Source: Palauibacter sp022826685 (GTDB taxonomy: Bacteria; Gemmatimonadota; Gemmatimonadetes; Palauibacterales; Palauibacteraceae). Taken from it: 64,000 nucleotides of DNA. The stretch lies in assembly GCF_965221685.1 (NCBI RefSeq), contig NZ_OZ244907.1, one strand, 5' to 3'. Below the pieces are notes generated by a model. That model saw only the letters and a list, made by a program, of their open reading frames with translations. It did no database searches and was not told the origin of the DNA. Every line of letters begins with the position of its first letter. The stretch's first letter is position 1. The translations under genes were made by a program, and so were the position numbers. This document shows, in pieces, positions 1 through 9,165 of the stretch.

Positions 1-199
1 GGTTCAGCTTCCCGGTGAGGTCACGGTTGGCAACAGAAGAAGATTCTCCCCCTCGTTCAGGTGCTCTCACGCGGGCGCCTCAGCCCGACCGCGATCCGGG
101 GTCGAAGCGTTCGCCGACGGCCGGGATGGTGCGAGACAATCCGTTCCGGAAGAAGTCCGCGGGAACGTCTTCAGGCGCTCCGCGGTTCTCGTGCGGGAG

Positions 200-1834
200 T
201 CAGTTGATGCGCTTGTCGCGGCCGGTCCATTCGCGGTCGCGGAGGATGTACTTCTGGACCTTGCCGGTGGAGGTCTTGGGGAGGGGGCCGAAGTCGATCG
301 CGTCGGGGCACTTGAAGTGGGCGATCCGGTCTCGGCAGAAGTCGATGATCTCCTGATCCGTGGCCTCGGCATCCGGCTTCAGCGTGACGAAGGCCTTGGG
401 GCGTTCGCCCCATTCGTCGTGGGGGATCGCGATGACGGCGCACTCGAGCACGGCGGGGTGGCGGGCGACCGTCTGCTCGACTTCGATCGTGGAGATGTTC
501 TCGCCTCCCGAGATGATGATGTCCTTGGCCCGGTCCCGGAGTTCGACGTAGCCGTCGGGGTGCCACACGGCGAGGTCCCCCGAGTGGAACCAGCCGCCGC
601 GGAACGCCTCATCCGTGGCCTCGGGCTGCGCATAGTAGCCCTTCATGACGATGTTCCCGCGCATCACGACTTCGCCCATCGTCGCGCCGTCCCGCGGCAC
701 GTCGCTGCCCTCCTCGTCGACCACGCGCATGAGGTCGGAGGTAACGAAGCCCTGGCCCTGCCGGGCGAGCAGCCGGGCCTGTTCGGCGCGCGGGCGCCCG
801 TCCCAGTCGGCGTGCCAGGCGCAGGTGGCGGTGGGGCCGTACGTCTCCGTGAGACCGTAAGCGTGGATCGGGTGGAAGTTCAGCGCCTTCAACTGCTCCA
901 GCAGCGTCGGCGAGGGCGGCGCCCCGGCGATCATCGTCCGCACCGTGTGCTCCAGCGGCCGGGCAGCCGGATCGTTGACGAGCATGATCTGCACGGTCGG
1001 CGCGCCGCAGTAGTGCGTGACGCCCTCCGACTCGATCAGCGCCCAGATGCGGGCCGGATCGACGTCTCTCAGGCATACGTGCGTGCCTCCGATGGCGGTC
1101 ACCGCCCACGTGAAGCACCACCCGTTGCAGTGGAACATCGGGAGAGTCCACAGATAGACGGCGCCGGGCGTCATCTCCATCTCGATGAGTTCACCGATGG
1201 CGTTCAGGTACGCGCCGCGGTGCGTGTACACGACGCCCTTGGGGCGGCCCGTCGTCCCCGACGTGTAGTTCATCGAGATCGGGGCTTCCTCGTCCGCCGG
1301 GCCGGCCGCGAGCGGGGGCGGCTCGCCGGTGCCGGTGGCGAAGTCGCTGGCGGAGTCGCCGGCCGAATCGGCGGCGGAAGCGAGGAACGCCTCGTAGGGG
1401 TCGCTGGGCGCCCCGGTATCGTCGATCCGCACCACCGTCACGCCGCCGCCGCGCAGCGCCTCATCGTCGATGAGGCCCTCGAGAGCCCGGTCGACGAACA
1501 GGTAACGCGCGCCGCTGTGCTCCAGGATGTAGGCGATCTCGCCCGCCCCGAGCCGGGTGTTGATGGCGACGAGCACCCCGCCCGCGGCCGGCACCCCGTA
1601 GTGCGCCTCGAGCAGGGGCGGCGTGTTCGGCGACAGGAAGGCCACCCGCTCCCCCGGCGCGAGCCCGGCCTGGAGCAGCCCCGCCGCCAGCCGCCGCACG
1701 CGAAGCTCGAACTCGCGGTAGGAGTAGCTCCGGTCGCCGTGCACGACCGCGGCCTTGTCGGGGTACACGAATGCGCTCCGCCGCAGGAATTCGAGCGGCG
1801 TGAGTTCGGTCCGGTACGGGCTCCGCTCGCTCAC
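200..1834 (-). CDS. AMP-forming acyl-CoA ligase (fatty-acyl or related)
   Basis: A 544-residue enzyme of the ANL superfamily, which activates a carboxylic acid with ATP and transfers it to coenzyme A. The phosphate-binding A3 motif reads YTSGTTGRPKG near residue 190. The A7/A8 region carries HSGDLAVWHPDG followed by RAKDIIISGGENIS, and the C-terminal lysine motif is KTSTGKVQKY. Length is normal for the family and the chain looks complete. It resembles medium/long-chain or methylmercaptopropionate-type ligases, but the acid substrate cannot be read from sequence. It lies 46 bases downstream of the stop of the CehA-type gene on the same strand, so co-transcription is possible. The 199 bases downstream, to the window edge, hold no gene I can support. 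Confidence 0.9.
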   Translation of the reverse strand: MSERSPYRTELTPLEFLRRSAFVYPDKAAVVHGDRSYSYREFELRVRRLAAGLLQAGLAPGERVAFLSPNTPPLLEAHYGVPAAGGVLVAINTRLGAGEIAYILEHSGARYLFVDRALEGLIDDEALRGGGVTVVRIDDTGAPSDPYEAFLASAADSAGDSASDFATGTGEPPPLAAGPADEEAPISMNYTSGTTGRPKGVVYTHRGAYLNAIGELIEMEMTPGAVYLWTLPMFHCNGWCFTWAVTAIGGTHVCLRDVDPARIWALIESEGVTHYCGAPTVQIMLVNDPAARPLEHTVRTMIAGAPPSPTLLEQLKALNFHPIHAYGLTETYGPTATCAWHADWDGRPRAEQARLLARQGQGFVTSDLMRVVDEEGSDVPRDGATMGEVVMRGNIVMKGYYAQPEATDEAFRGGWFHSGDLAVWHPDGYVELRDRAKDIIISGGENISTIEVEQTVARHPAVLECAVIAIPHDEWGERPKAFVTLKPDAEATDQEIIDFCRDRIAHFKCPDAIDFGPLPKTSTGKVQKYILRDREWTGRDKRIN

Positions 1835-1880
1835 TGCGGTCCCGCCCCGCGCGCGTCAGTCGCTGGCGGCGTCCTGCCGC

Positions 1881-4541
1881 TCACTCGCCACCCGCGCCGC
1901 CGGCCTCCGACAGCAGCCGCCGGTACACGTCCCGCGCCTCGTTGAACTGGGCATAGACGTGATCCTGCTCTGCCTGCGTCCGCCAACCGGGCCACTCCCG
2001 CGCCTGGCGTTCCAGTTCGTCGATCCAGTCGAGGCCGTACTGCGCCCCCGCCGCGTCGCGGATCGCGGCGCCTCCGACCGTGAACCAGACGGGATTCGTG
2101 AACCCCTGCGGATAGGCCGCGTCGAGCGGGAACCGTTCCTCGGGTTCGCCCTCCGCCCGCAGGTGGATCCAGCCGCTCCCGTCGATCTCGATATCGCCGG
2201 AGAAGGAGGCCGACTTGCGGTCTTCGGAGAGTTCGAGATCCAGGACGTCCTCCCCGTCGCGCACGAGCCAGGCCCTCGTCAGCGGTACGATGGACCGAAC
2301 GTCGGCCTCCACGCGCACGCTCGTCGCGTCCGCCCCGAGATCCAGCACGGAACCCGGGATCTCCCCGTCCACCGTGAGTTCGACCAGTGGGCCGTTCGTC
2401 ACGAAGGCGGCCGCGCCACGGAGGCCCTCGAACCAGCCATCGGCCGTCAGGCGCCCGTCCGGCGGGCGCACGTACGTCCGCATGGCGCCCACCAGCGGCG
2501 TCGCGTGCAGGTTGCTGATCGAGTCCTCTCCGCCGGTGGCGCAGACGCGGACATCGTTGCTCCACAGGGCGTAGAGCGGGAAGAACCCGGCCCGCTCGGC
2601 CGTGGACCACTCGAGCGCATCGCTCGTCCCCAGCACCGCGTCGACCATGAACCCCTTCCCGCCCATCAAGCCGAACGTGAGCGGGTCCACATCGCCGAAG
2701 TAGGGGTGGACGTAACCCGTCGTCGCGCCCTGGTCCTTCGCCTTCCGCATCATGTCCGTGTTCGAGGGATACAGGCTCTCGATCCCCGTCCCCTCGTATC
2801 CCGTCGTGAAGGGCGAGATGAGGTGGTCGCGCATCCCGAACATGAACACGTGTCCGTAGAACGGCGGCCGGTACTCCTGCCCCACGATGACGACCATCTC
2901 CTCCGTCGACACCGGGTGCGCCCCGCCGCCGGGCACGAAGAACTGGTGGTCGAGGATCCGGTTGTCCTTGTTCGCCACCTGCTCGTTCACGATGTCCTGG
3001 TCTTCCGCCGCGGACATGAACATCAGGTTCTCGAGCGTGTTGTGGAGGTTGCCCGCGTAGTTCATGTGGACGTGCGTGGAGCCGTTGTGCCAGCCATCCG
3101 CCGAGAGATCGGCGAACCGGTGCAGCGTGACGGCGAGTTCGACGGTCTCCCCGGCCTCGATCGCGACCTTCATGCGCTGCGGCTCGACCTCGAAGCCCTT
3201 CAGGATCGTGAGGTCCGCTTCGCCCGGCGGGAGCGCGACGGTGAACGTCCCGTCGGTGTGGAAGGCCGGATAGCGCCCGCGCTGGCCGATGCGCGCGTAC
3301 TCGTCGGGTGGGGCGTGGTACTTCCCGTCCGGCCCCAGGAGGGTGACGCGCGCCGGAACCGCGTTTCTCCCGCTCGCGTCCGTGCGCACCGTGACGGACA
3401 GCATGCCCGTCGGCCCCGCGTACTCGCGCTCGCCGATCTCGATCCGCCGTCGTCGGCCGCCGTAGGTCTCGATGAGTTCGAGTTGCGGGAGGCCGCCCTC
3501 GTTCGTGATGTAGGCGATCATCTCCCCGTCGGGCGACCAGCGCGGGTGAAAGGCGTCGTGCTCGAAGAAGGTGAGCTTGTACGGTTCCCCGCCCTCCGTC
3601 GGCTGCACGTACAGGTTGTTGAACTGGTCCGCCGCCCCCGCTGTCGAGGAGTACACGAAGCGCCGGCCGTCGAGCGACACGTCCGGCCGGGCGCGGTAGA
3701 GCGTCTGCTCCCGCAGCACCGTCTGCGCCTCCTGGATCCCGTCCGCGCGCGCGGGGATCCGGATCACGTTCCCCGAGCCCAGCGGGACATCGCGGTTCGA
3801 GACGAGGAGGAGTTCCTCTCCGTCCGGCATCCACGCGGGGGAGAGGTGCATGTCCATGGGCCCGAAGTAGAGCCGGTTGTTCCCGTAGGAGTTGTCGCTG
3901 CTGACCGCGATCTCGGGCCCGGCCCAGTCGCCGTCCGCCACCTCCCGGATGAAGACGTTGAAGTACCCGTTGGGCGCGCTCGACACGTACGCGATCCGCC
4001 CTCCATCGGGAGAAAACACGGGGTCCGCGTACACGAACCTGTCGTCCGTCAGCGCCCGCGTCTCGCCCGTCTCCGTGTCGAGGATCTCGAGCTGGATCCG
4101 CTCGCCGCCGTAGTCGGCCGTGTACACGATCCATCGGCCGTCGGGCGAGTAGGAGGGGGAGGAGTGGTACGTGCCGCCGCGCGTGAGTTCGGTGGCGTTT
4201 CCCGTCTCCACGTCCACTTCCCAGACGGAACCGGCCATCCCCACCGCGATCGACGCGCCGTCCGGCGACCACGAAGGGAACCAGGGCGTCGTCCCGGGCG
4301 CCGGCGGCAGGTAGTAGTTGTGCATGTAGTTGCCGCCGTGCCGCACGCCGGGATACCCGCCGAACTCGGGCGGCGGCTCCTCGGCGAGGACGGGTGACAC
4401 CGGCCGGGCCGCGGATGACTCGAGCAACCCGGGTTCCCCGGTCACGGTCACGCCGGGTGCGCCGGCACCCGGATCGCAAGCAAGCGCGAGGCCTGCGGAA
4501 AGACAGGAGAGGAGGCGGACGGGCGCGGGGCCGATACGCAT
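1881..4541 (-). CDS. TolB-like beta-propeller fused to CehA/McbA-type metallohydrolase, lipoprotein
   Basis: About 886 residues. I place the start at the ATG at 4541, because it gives a short basic N-terminus, a hydrophobic stretch and a lipobox-like LALAC, that is, a lipoprotein signal; the reading frame stays open 93 bases further upstream. Residues ~80-400 contain repeated SPDG-type blades (WSPDG, YSPDGRWIVY, FSPDGGRIAY, RWSPDGEMIAY) of a PD40/TolB propeller. The second half holds a PHP-like amidohydrolase region starting at NGSTHVHMNYAGN, with the HxH metal motif and later histidines such as YVHPYFGD. Proteins with this architecture are annotated as CehA/McbA-family metal hydrolases; substrates are mostly unknown. 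Expected on the periplasmic side of a membrane. The order of the two parts is clear, but catalytic activity is inferred. Confidence 0.8.
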   Translation of the reverse strand: MRIGPAPVRLLSCLSAGLALACDPGAGAPGVTVTGEPGLLESSAARPVSPVLAEEPPPEFGGYPGVRHGGNYMHNYYLPPAPGTTPWFPSWSPDGASIAVGMAGSVWEVDVETGNATELTRGGTYHSSPSYSPDGRWIVYTADYGGERIQLEILDTETGETRALTDDRFVYADPVFSPDGGRIAYVSSAPNGYFNVFIREVADGDWAGPEIAVSSDNSYGNNRLYFGPMDMHLSPAWMPDGEELLLVSNRDVPLGSGNVIRIPARADGIQEAQTVLREQTLYRARPDVSLDGRRFVYSSTAGAADQFNNLYVQPTEGGEPYKLTFFEHDAFHPRWSPDGEMIAYITNEGGLPQLELIETYGGRRRRIEIGEREYAGPTGMLSVTVRTDASGRNAVPARVTLLGPDGKYHAPPDEYARIGQRGRYPAFHTDGTFTVALPPGEADLTILKGFEVEPQRMKVAIEAGETVELAVTLHRFADLSADGWHNGSTHVHMNYAGNLHNTLENLMFMSAAEDQDIVNEQVANKDNRILDHQFFVPGGGAHPVSTEEMVVIVGQEYRPPFYGHVFMFGMRDHLISPFTTGYEGTGIESLYPSNTDMMRKAKDQGATTGYVHPYFGDVDPLTFGLMGGKGFMVDAVLGTSDALEWSTAERAGFFPLYALWSNDVRVCATGGEDSISNLHATPLVGAMRTYVRPPDGRLTADGWFEGLRGAAAFVTNGPLVELTVDGEIPGSVLDLGADATSVRVEADVRSIVPLTRAWLVRDGEDVLDLELSEDRKSASFSGDIEIDGSGWIHLRAEGEPEERFPLDAAYPQGFTNPVWFTVGGAAIRDAAGAQYGLDWIDELERQAREWPGWRTQAEQDHVYAQFNEARDVYRRLLSEAGGAGGE

Positions 4542-4651
4542 GGCAACTCGCAGGGTCGGAGGATCGCCGAACGGAACCTTCAACTTGTTCCGCACCGACC
4601 GCCCCGCGCAACGCGAGATCGGCGCTACTCCCACACCGCGGAGGATGCGGT

Positions 4652-7600
4652 TTACGGTTCCCTGTCGCTGTGCGGTATCCCGTGGCTGAACAGGACGTCG
4701 ACGTCCGGCCCGACGCCGAGTCCGGTCACGGCATCGGCCAACGTTCGTATGGACTGCGGCAGGTCGCGCAGCAGACCGCGCACCTGTCCGCTGAGCCGGT
4801 CGCGCAGGATGACGGCGGGTTCGTTCGTGTCCCGATCCATCGTGACGGCTCCGCCCGGACCGGATAGAGAGATCTCTTCAAGAAGGGCGGCGGTTTCGCC
4901 ATGGACGGGGACGGCAAACGCGAACGCCAGCCTCCCGTCGCTGTCGGCGACGCGCGTCATGTCGAAGCTCAGCGAGAAGAGGATGCCGCCATCGGCCGCG
5001 CGTCCGACGATGTCGTACTCGCCGTCGGAGGTCGGCAGCGCGGGCGGTGCGTCGACCGCGAACGCCGGGTTCAGATACGGCGTGCCGTCCGCTTTCGCGC
5101 CGCCCCAGAGGAGCATGGTCGCCGTGGCGGCTCCGGAGGCGTCGAATGCCGCGGTGCGATGGGCCGCCGCCTTCAGAAAATGATAGTCGCCGATCCAGGC
5201 CGGTTCGCAGTAGGACATGAAGTCCGCCGTCGTCTCCGGCACGAGAACGCTCTCGCCGGAGCGCGAATCGACCCCCCACGCCCCTGTCGATCCATCGGGA
5301 AAGGGATACGCGCGATCCAGCGTGGCCCCCACGCCGCACGGCGCGTGGTAGAGGCTCAGGTTGTGCCCGAGTTCGTGCGCGATCGTCATCGCCTCCTCGG
5401 GCTGGCTCGAAACGCCGAGTCGCACGTAGCTCGTCCATCCCGGAATCCACGCCACCCCCCAGGCGCCCGTGGCCTCGCCGGAGAGCGCCGCCATGTAGTA
5501 ACCCCGCCCTCCCTCCATGACGCGGACCGCACCCACCTCATCGAGCAGCGCATCCGAATCGTTGCTCGAAGTCAATACAGGCTCGTGTGCCGCCACGGTC
5601 AGTTCACCGACCGGCAGGAGGTTCGAGGTTTCCCAAAGCAGTCTGTGCCCTTCCGGGTCCGCCGCCATCTCCATGGCGAGGTCCACCGCCGTGGAATCGG
5701 GCCGGGTCCTCCACAGGAATGGTACGACCGTGAGGCCGAAGGTCGGCATCCGTTCCACCGACACGCGCTGGCGGCCGGACTCCGGAATCCGGCGCGACAC
5801 TCCGAGTCCGGGATCCAGCGTTCCTGCCGGATCGATTTCGATTACCATCTCGATCCCGGGACGCACCACCCACCCGGGAATGGGGGCGTTGGCCGATTTT
5901 TCGAGCGACGCCTCGGCCTCGGCGAGATCGATGGGCAGCGGCGTCGGTTTCCCGGGGACATCCACGGCGTAGATCTCCTCCTCACCGTAGAAGAACGTCG
6001 CCCGCACGTCGGGAATCTCCTCGCCCGTGGGCCGTGGCGCCGTCACGAAGACCCGCAGCAGCGCCGGCTCGCTTTCGATCAGCGGTACCGGGAACTCCAG
6101 CGACTGGATCGCCTGTACAAGGTACGCATGCGAACCGTCGAGCGGCTTCTCGTTGCAATGCGGGAGACGCCACAGGCGGGCCCGGTCCAGGAGGGCAGGA
6201 TCTTCCGGCACGCACAGCCCGGTCCCGGTCCACTCGAACCGGCCCAGCCTCCCGAGGTCCGCGAATGCCGGCGGGAGGGGACCGCGCAGTCGCGGATTAT
6301 GTGCAAGGTCCAGCCACTCGAGGCTCCTCATCCGCCCCAGTTCCGGCGGGACAGGCCCTTCCAGGTCGTTGAATCCGAGTCGCAGCTTGGCGAGAGACTC
6401 GAGGTTGCCGAGTTCGGCGGGAATCGGCCCCGTCAGCTTGTTGAGCCGCAGATTGAGTTCGCTGCCCATATTCGTGAGGGATCCCAGCTCCCGGGGGATC
6501 GGCCCGGTCAGTTCGTTGGCATCAAGACCGAGTTCCTGCACGTCGCGGAGACTGCCGAGTTCCGGTGGGATCTCTCCGGACAGTTCGTTGAAGCCCAGGT
6601 ACATGTACAGGACGGAAGTCAGGTTGCCGAGTTCCGGGGGGATGGGGCCCGTCAACCGATTCTCGTCCAGCCAGAGCGCTTCCAACAGTTCGAGCCGGCC
6701 GAGTTCCGGCGGGACCGGCCCGTCAAGCCGATTGGCGGAGAGGCGAAGATCGAGCAGGTTCGTCAAGTCGCCCAGTACCGGCGGGATCGGGCCCTCAAGC
6801 CGATTCGTATTGAGATACAGTTCAGTGAGTGACGTCAATTCGCCCAGCACCGGAGGGATCCGGCCCGTCAGCCGGTTGTCGCCTAGCTTCAGCACTTCGA
6901 GGGCCGTCAGGGTCCCCAGCGCCGGCGGTATCGATCCCTCCAGCAGGTTGCTGAAGAGGCTCAGTATCCGCAATCGAGTGAGATCTGCCAGTGCGGCAGG
7001 TACCGGACCCCGCAGCCAGTTGTAGTCGAGGTCCAGAATCGTCAGCGCCTCGAGCTGCCCGATCTCCGCGGGTATGCGGCCGCGCAGGTTGTTTCCCCAC
7101 AGGATCAGTTCCGTTACGGCCCCGCCGCCGTTCGTCTCGACTCCGTACCATTCCCGTAGCGGCGCGTCGGTGAGCCAGTTCGTGTTGTCGGTCCAGGCGG
7201 ATCCGCCGGTGGCCTCGTAGAGCATGGCGAGGATGTCGCGGTCGGAGAGCGCGGGACACGGGTCATCCGGTCCCTGTCGATCGGGGATGGCGCCGATCCA
7301 GGCCTGAAACGTCGGGGCATTGGGTACGCAGAGTTCCGTGCCTTCGTACCGAAACTGCCGGAGCATGAGAGCGGTGAGAGACTGGGGGATGGGGCCGTAC
7401 AGGGCACGGTTTCCCCCCAGGCGGAGGGTCGTCATGGAGGTCAGCTCCGAGATTCGGTCCGGAAGCCGACCCTCCAGTCCGTTGTTGGACAGATCCAGCA
7501 GCTTGACATGCCCGAGCGAATCCGTGTCGACCCCGTGCCAGCCATTCAGCAGGCCGTCGCCGAGCCAGCCAGTGGCGCGGGTCCACGCTTCTCCCGCCAG

Positions 7601-9028
7601 GTTCTCGAACAGGTATTCGAGCGTGGCTCGGTCCGCGGCGTCGCAGCGGGGCCCGTCGGCGCGTCGGGTACGGCGCCATGCCTCGAAACGCTCGGTGCCG
7701 GGAGCGCAGAGACCGTCGTTTTGGTCCCACGATAATGTGCCGAGATTCTCGAGGCGCGTGAATGTGGAGGGGATGGAGCCCGTCAACCGATTGTCGGCCA
7801 GATGGAGCTCTTCGAGGTTGTGGAGATCGGCCAGTTCCGGCGGCACCCGACCCGTCAACGTGTTGCTGAAGAAGTTCAGGAATCTCAGTTCGGACAAGGC
7901 GCCGAGTTCACCGGGAATGCGCCCGCTGAGCCACATGTACTCCAGGTTCAGGGAGCGGAGACTCTTCAGTCGGCCGAGCTCCGGCGGAACGGGGCCGCGG
8001 AACTGGTTGTGGCCGAAATCGATCTCCCGGAGGCGGATTGCGTCTCCGAGTTGCGGCGGCAGTCGGCCCGTCAGCCTGTTCCCGTATAGGTCCAGTGTCG
8101 CGAGAGACGAAAGTCGTCCGATTTCCGGGGTGAGGGTTCCGACCGCGCCGTTGTCTCTGAGCTCAAGGCCGGTCACGCGATCATCCGCTCCCGTTTCCAC
8201 GCCATACCATGCCGCGAGCGGCGCGTCCGTGAGCCAGTTGTCGCTGCGACGCCAGGATTCGCCGCCTGCGGCGCGGTAGAACGCGGCAAGGGCGCTCCGG
8301 TCGCCCGTGTCCTCCACGGTCACCGCGACGGTGTCCCTCGCTGCGCCGGAGGCCGCCACGATCTCGGTCGTCCCGTTCGATACCGCGGTCACCAGCCCGC
8401 CGTCGGCGACCGTCGCCACGTCGGAGTCACTCGAACCCCACTCGACGGTCGCGCTGGCGACCTCGCGACCGGTCGCGTCGTATACGGTAGCGGACAATCG
8501 CGCCGTGTCCCCGATCGCCGAGAGCAGGACGTCCTGCGGCACCGCGTTCAGTCGCGCCGCGACCTGTTCGACGCGTACCGCGGCCGAACCGGAGGCCGCG
8601 CCGGAGGTTGCCGTGACGGAGGTTTCGCCGTTCGAGAGCGCCGTGACCGTGCCCGCGTCAACACTCGCAACCGCGGGATCGCTACTCGCCCAGGTGACCG
8701 ACGCGTTCGGCAGAACCGCTCCATCCCGGCTGCGGACGGTCGCCGCAAGGGTTTCGGTGTCGCCCAGGGACTTGAAGACGACGGAGGTCGGGGCAACCTC
8801 CACCGTCGCCGCCGGCGGCGGGACGGCGGGCGGCGGCGGGGACGGCGGTTGCGGTGTCGTGTCGGGGCTGGCCGGCGAACCCCCGCAGTACCAGGCAAGG
8901 CTTACACAGAACAGCAACGACGCGCCGCTTCCGCCGTGGCCGCGCCGGAGTCGTCTCGAGTGCTGCCGGGATTCTTGCATTGGCGGACGGCCCGTGCGGA
9001 TTTCCGTGCGTCGCCGCGACATGACCAT
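4652..9028 (-). CDS. Large lipoprotein: Ig-like domains, plant-type leucine-rich repeats and a metzincin protease domain
   Basis: 1458 residues. An N-terminal hydrophobic segment ends in WYCGG, a probable lipidation cysteine, followed by a proline-rich linker. Two Big_2-type Ig-like domains (about residues 73-240, each with an 'ATVxS.DG...P.A.V.W.SSD' pattern) precede three blocks of leucine-rich repeats of the 'GxIPxELGxLxxLxxLxLxxNxLxG' type. Each block opens with the same cap (W-x-x-x-x-x-WL...-W-x-GV) near residues 255, 480 and 640. Around residue 1213 comes HELGHNLSLYH, a zinc-binding HExxHxxxxxH site, followed by a Met-turn-like DFMSYC, so the C-terminal part looks like a metzincin metalloprotease; the usual Gly of HExxHxxG is Ser. 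Likely anchored outside the cytoplasm, with the repeats binding a partner. An alternative start is the ATG at 8980. Confidence 0.82.
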   Translation of the reverse strand: MVMSRRRTEIRTGRPPMQESRQHSRRLRRGHGGSGASLLFCVSLAWYCGGSPASPDTTPQPPSPPPPAVPPPAATVEVAPTSVVFKSLGDTETLAATVRSRDGAVLPNASVTWASSDPAVASVDAGTVTALSNGETSVTATSGAASGSAAVRVEQVAARLNAVPQDVLLSAIGDTARLSATVYDATGREVASATVEWGSSDSDVATVADGGLVTAVSNGTTEIVAASGAARDTVAVTVEDTGDRSALAAFYRAAGGESWRRSDNWLTDAPLAAWYGVETGADDRVTGLELRDNGAVGTLTPEIGRLSSLATLDLYGNRLTGRLPPQLGDAIRLREIDFGHNQFRGPVPPELGRLKSLRSLNLEYMWLSGRIPGELGALSELRFLNFFSNTLTGRVPPELADLHNLEELHLADNRLTGSIPSTFTRLENLGTLSWDQNDGLCAPGTERFEAWRRTRRADGPRCDAADRATLEYLFENLAGEAWTRATGWLGDGLLNGWHGVDTDSLGHVKLLDLSNNGLEGRLPDRISELTSMTTLRLGGNRALYGPIPQSLTALMLRQFRYEGTELCVPNAPTFQAWIGAIPDRQGPDDPCPALSDRDILAMLYEATGGSAWTDNTNWLTDAPLREWYGVETNGGGAVTELILWGNNLRGRIPAEIGQLEALTILDLDYNWLRGPVPAALADLTRLRILSLFSNLLEGSIPPALGTLTALEVLKLGDNRLTGRIPPVLGELTSLTELYLNTNRLEGPIPPVLGDLTNLLDLRLSANRLDGPVPPELGRLELLEALWLDENRLTGPIPPELGNLTSVLYMYLGFNELSGEIPPELGSLRDVQELGLDANELTGPIPRELGSLTNMGSELNLRLNKLTGPIPAELGNLESLAKLRLGFNDLEGPVPPELGRMRSLEWLDLAHNPRLRGPLPPAFADLGRLGRFEWTGTGLCVPEDPALLDRARLWRLPHCNEKPLDGSHAYLVQAIQSLEFPVPLIESEPALLRVFVTAPRPTGEEIPDVRATFFYGEEEIYAVDVPGKPTPLPIDLAEAEASLEKSANAPIPGWVVRPGIEMVIEIDPAGTLDPGLGVSRRIPESGRQRVSVERMPTFGLTVVPFLWRTRPDSTAVDLAMEMAADPEGHRLLWETSNLLPVGELTVAAHEPVLTSSNDSDALLDEVGAVRVMEGGRGYYMAALSGEATGAWGVAWIPGWTSYVRLGVSSQPEEAMTIAHELGHNLSLYHAPCGVGATLDRAYPFPDGSTGAWGVDSRSGESVLVPETTADFMSYCEPAWIGDYHFLKAAAHRTAAFDASGAATATMLLWGGAKADGTPYLNPAFAVDAPPALPTSDGEYDIVGRAADGGILFSLSFDMTRVADSDGRLAFAFAVPVHGETAALLEEISLSGPGGAVTMDRDTNEPAVILRDRLSGQVRGLLRDLPQSIRTLADAVTGLGVGPDVDVLFSHGIPHSDREP

Positions 9029-9165
9029 CGCTCGCGATCTATCAACGCGATTATATCACGATAGTATGGCTGGAACGAGCGATCAGACGGTAGTGGGCGG
9101 GGCGTCGGAACCCCGGCTGGAAGCATGCGGCCTCCGAGTACAACGGACGGCCTGGCTGGTTCCCG

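Noticed and set aside
1..199. A gene or tRNA at the left edge
   Set aside because: No cloverleaf or coding pattern is visible; the frames here are short and without motifs.
191..1945. Long plus-strand reading frame opposite the acyl-CoA ligase
   Set aside because: It is Arg/Pro/Val-rich with no domain pattern, and mirrors a clear enzyme gene on the other strand; long antisense frames are expected at this GC content.
1755..4397. 880-residue plus-strand reading frame opposite the CehA-type gene
   Set aside because: The composition is typical antisense sequence (runs of R, V, H, P), while the minus strand shows propeller repeats and a metal motif.
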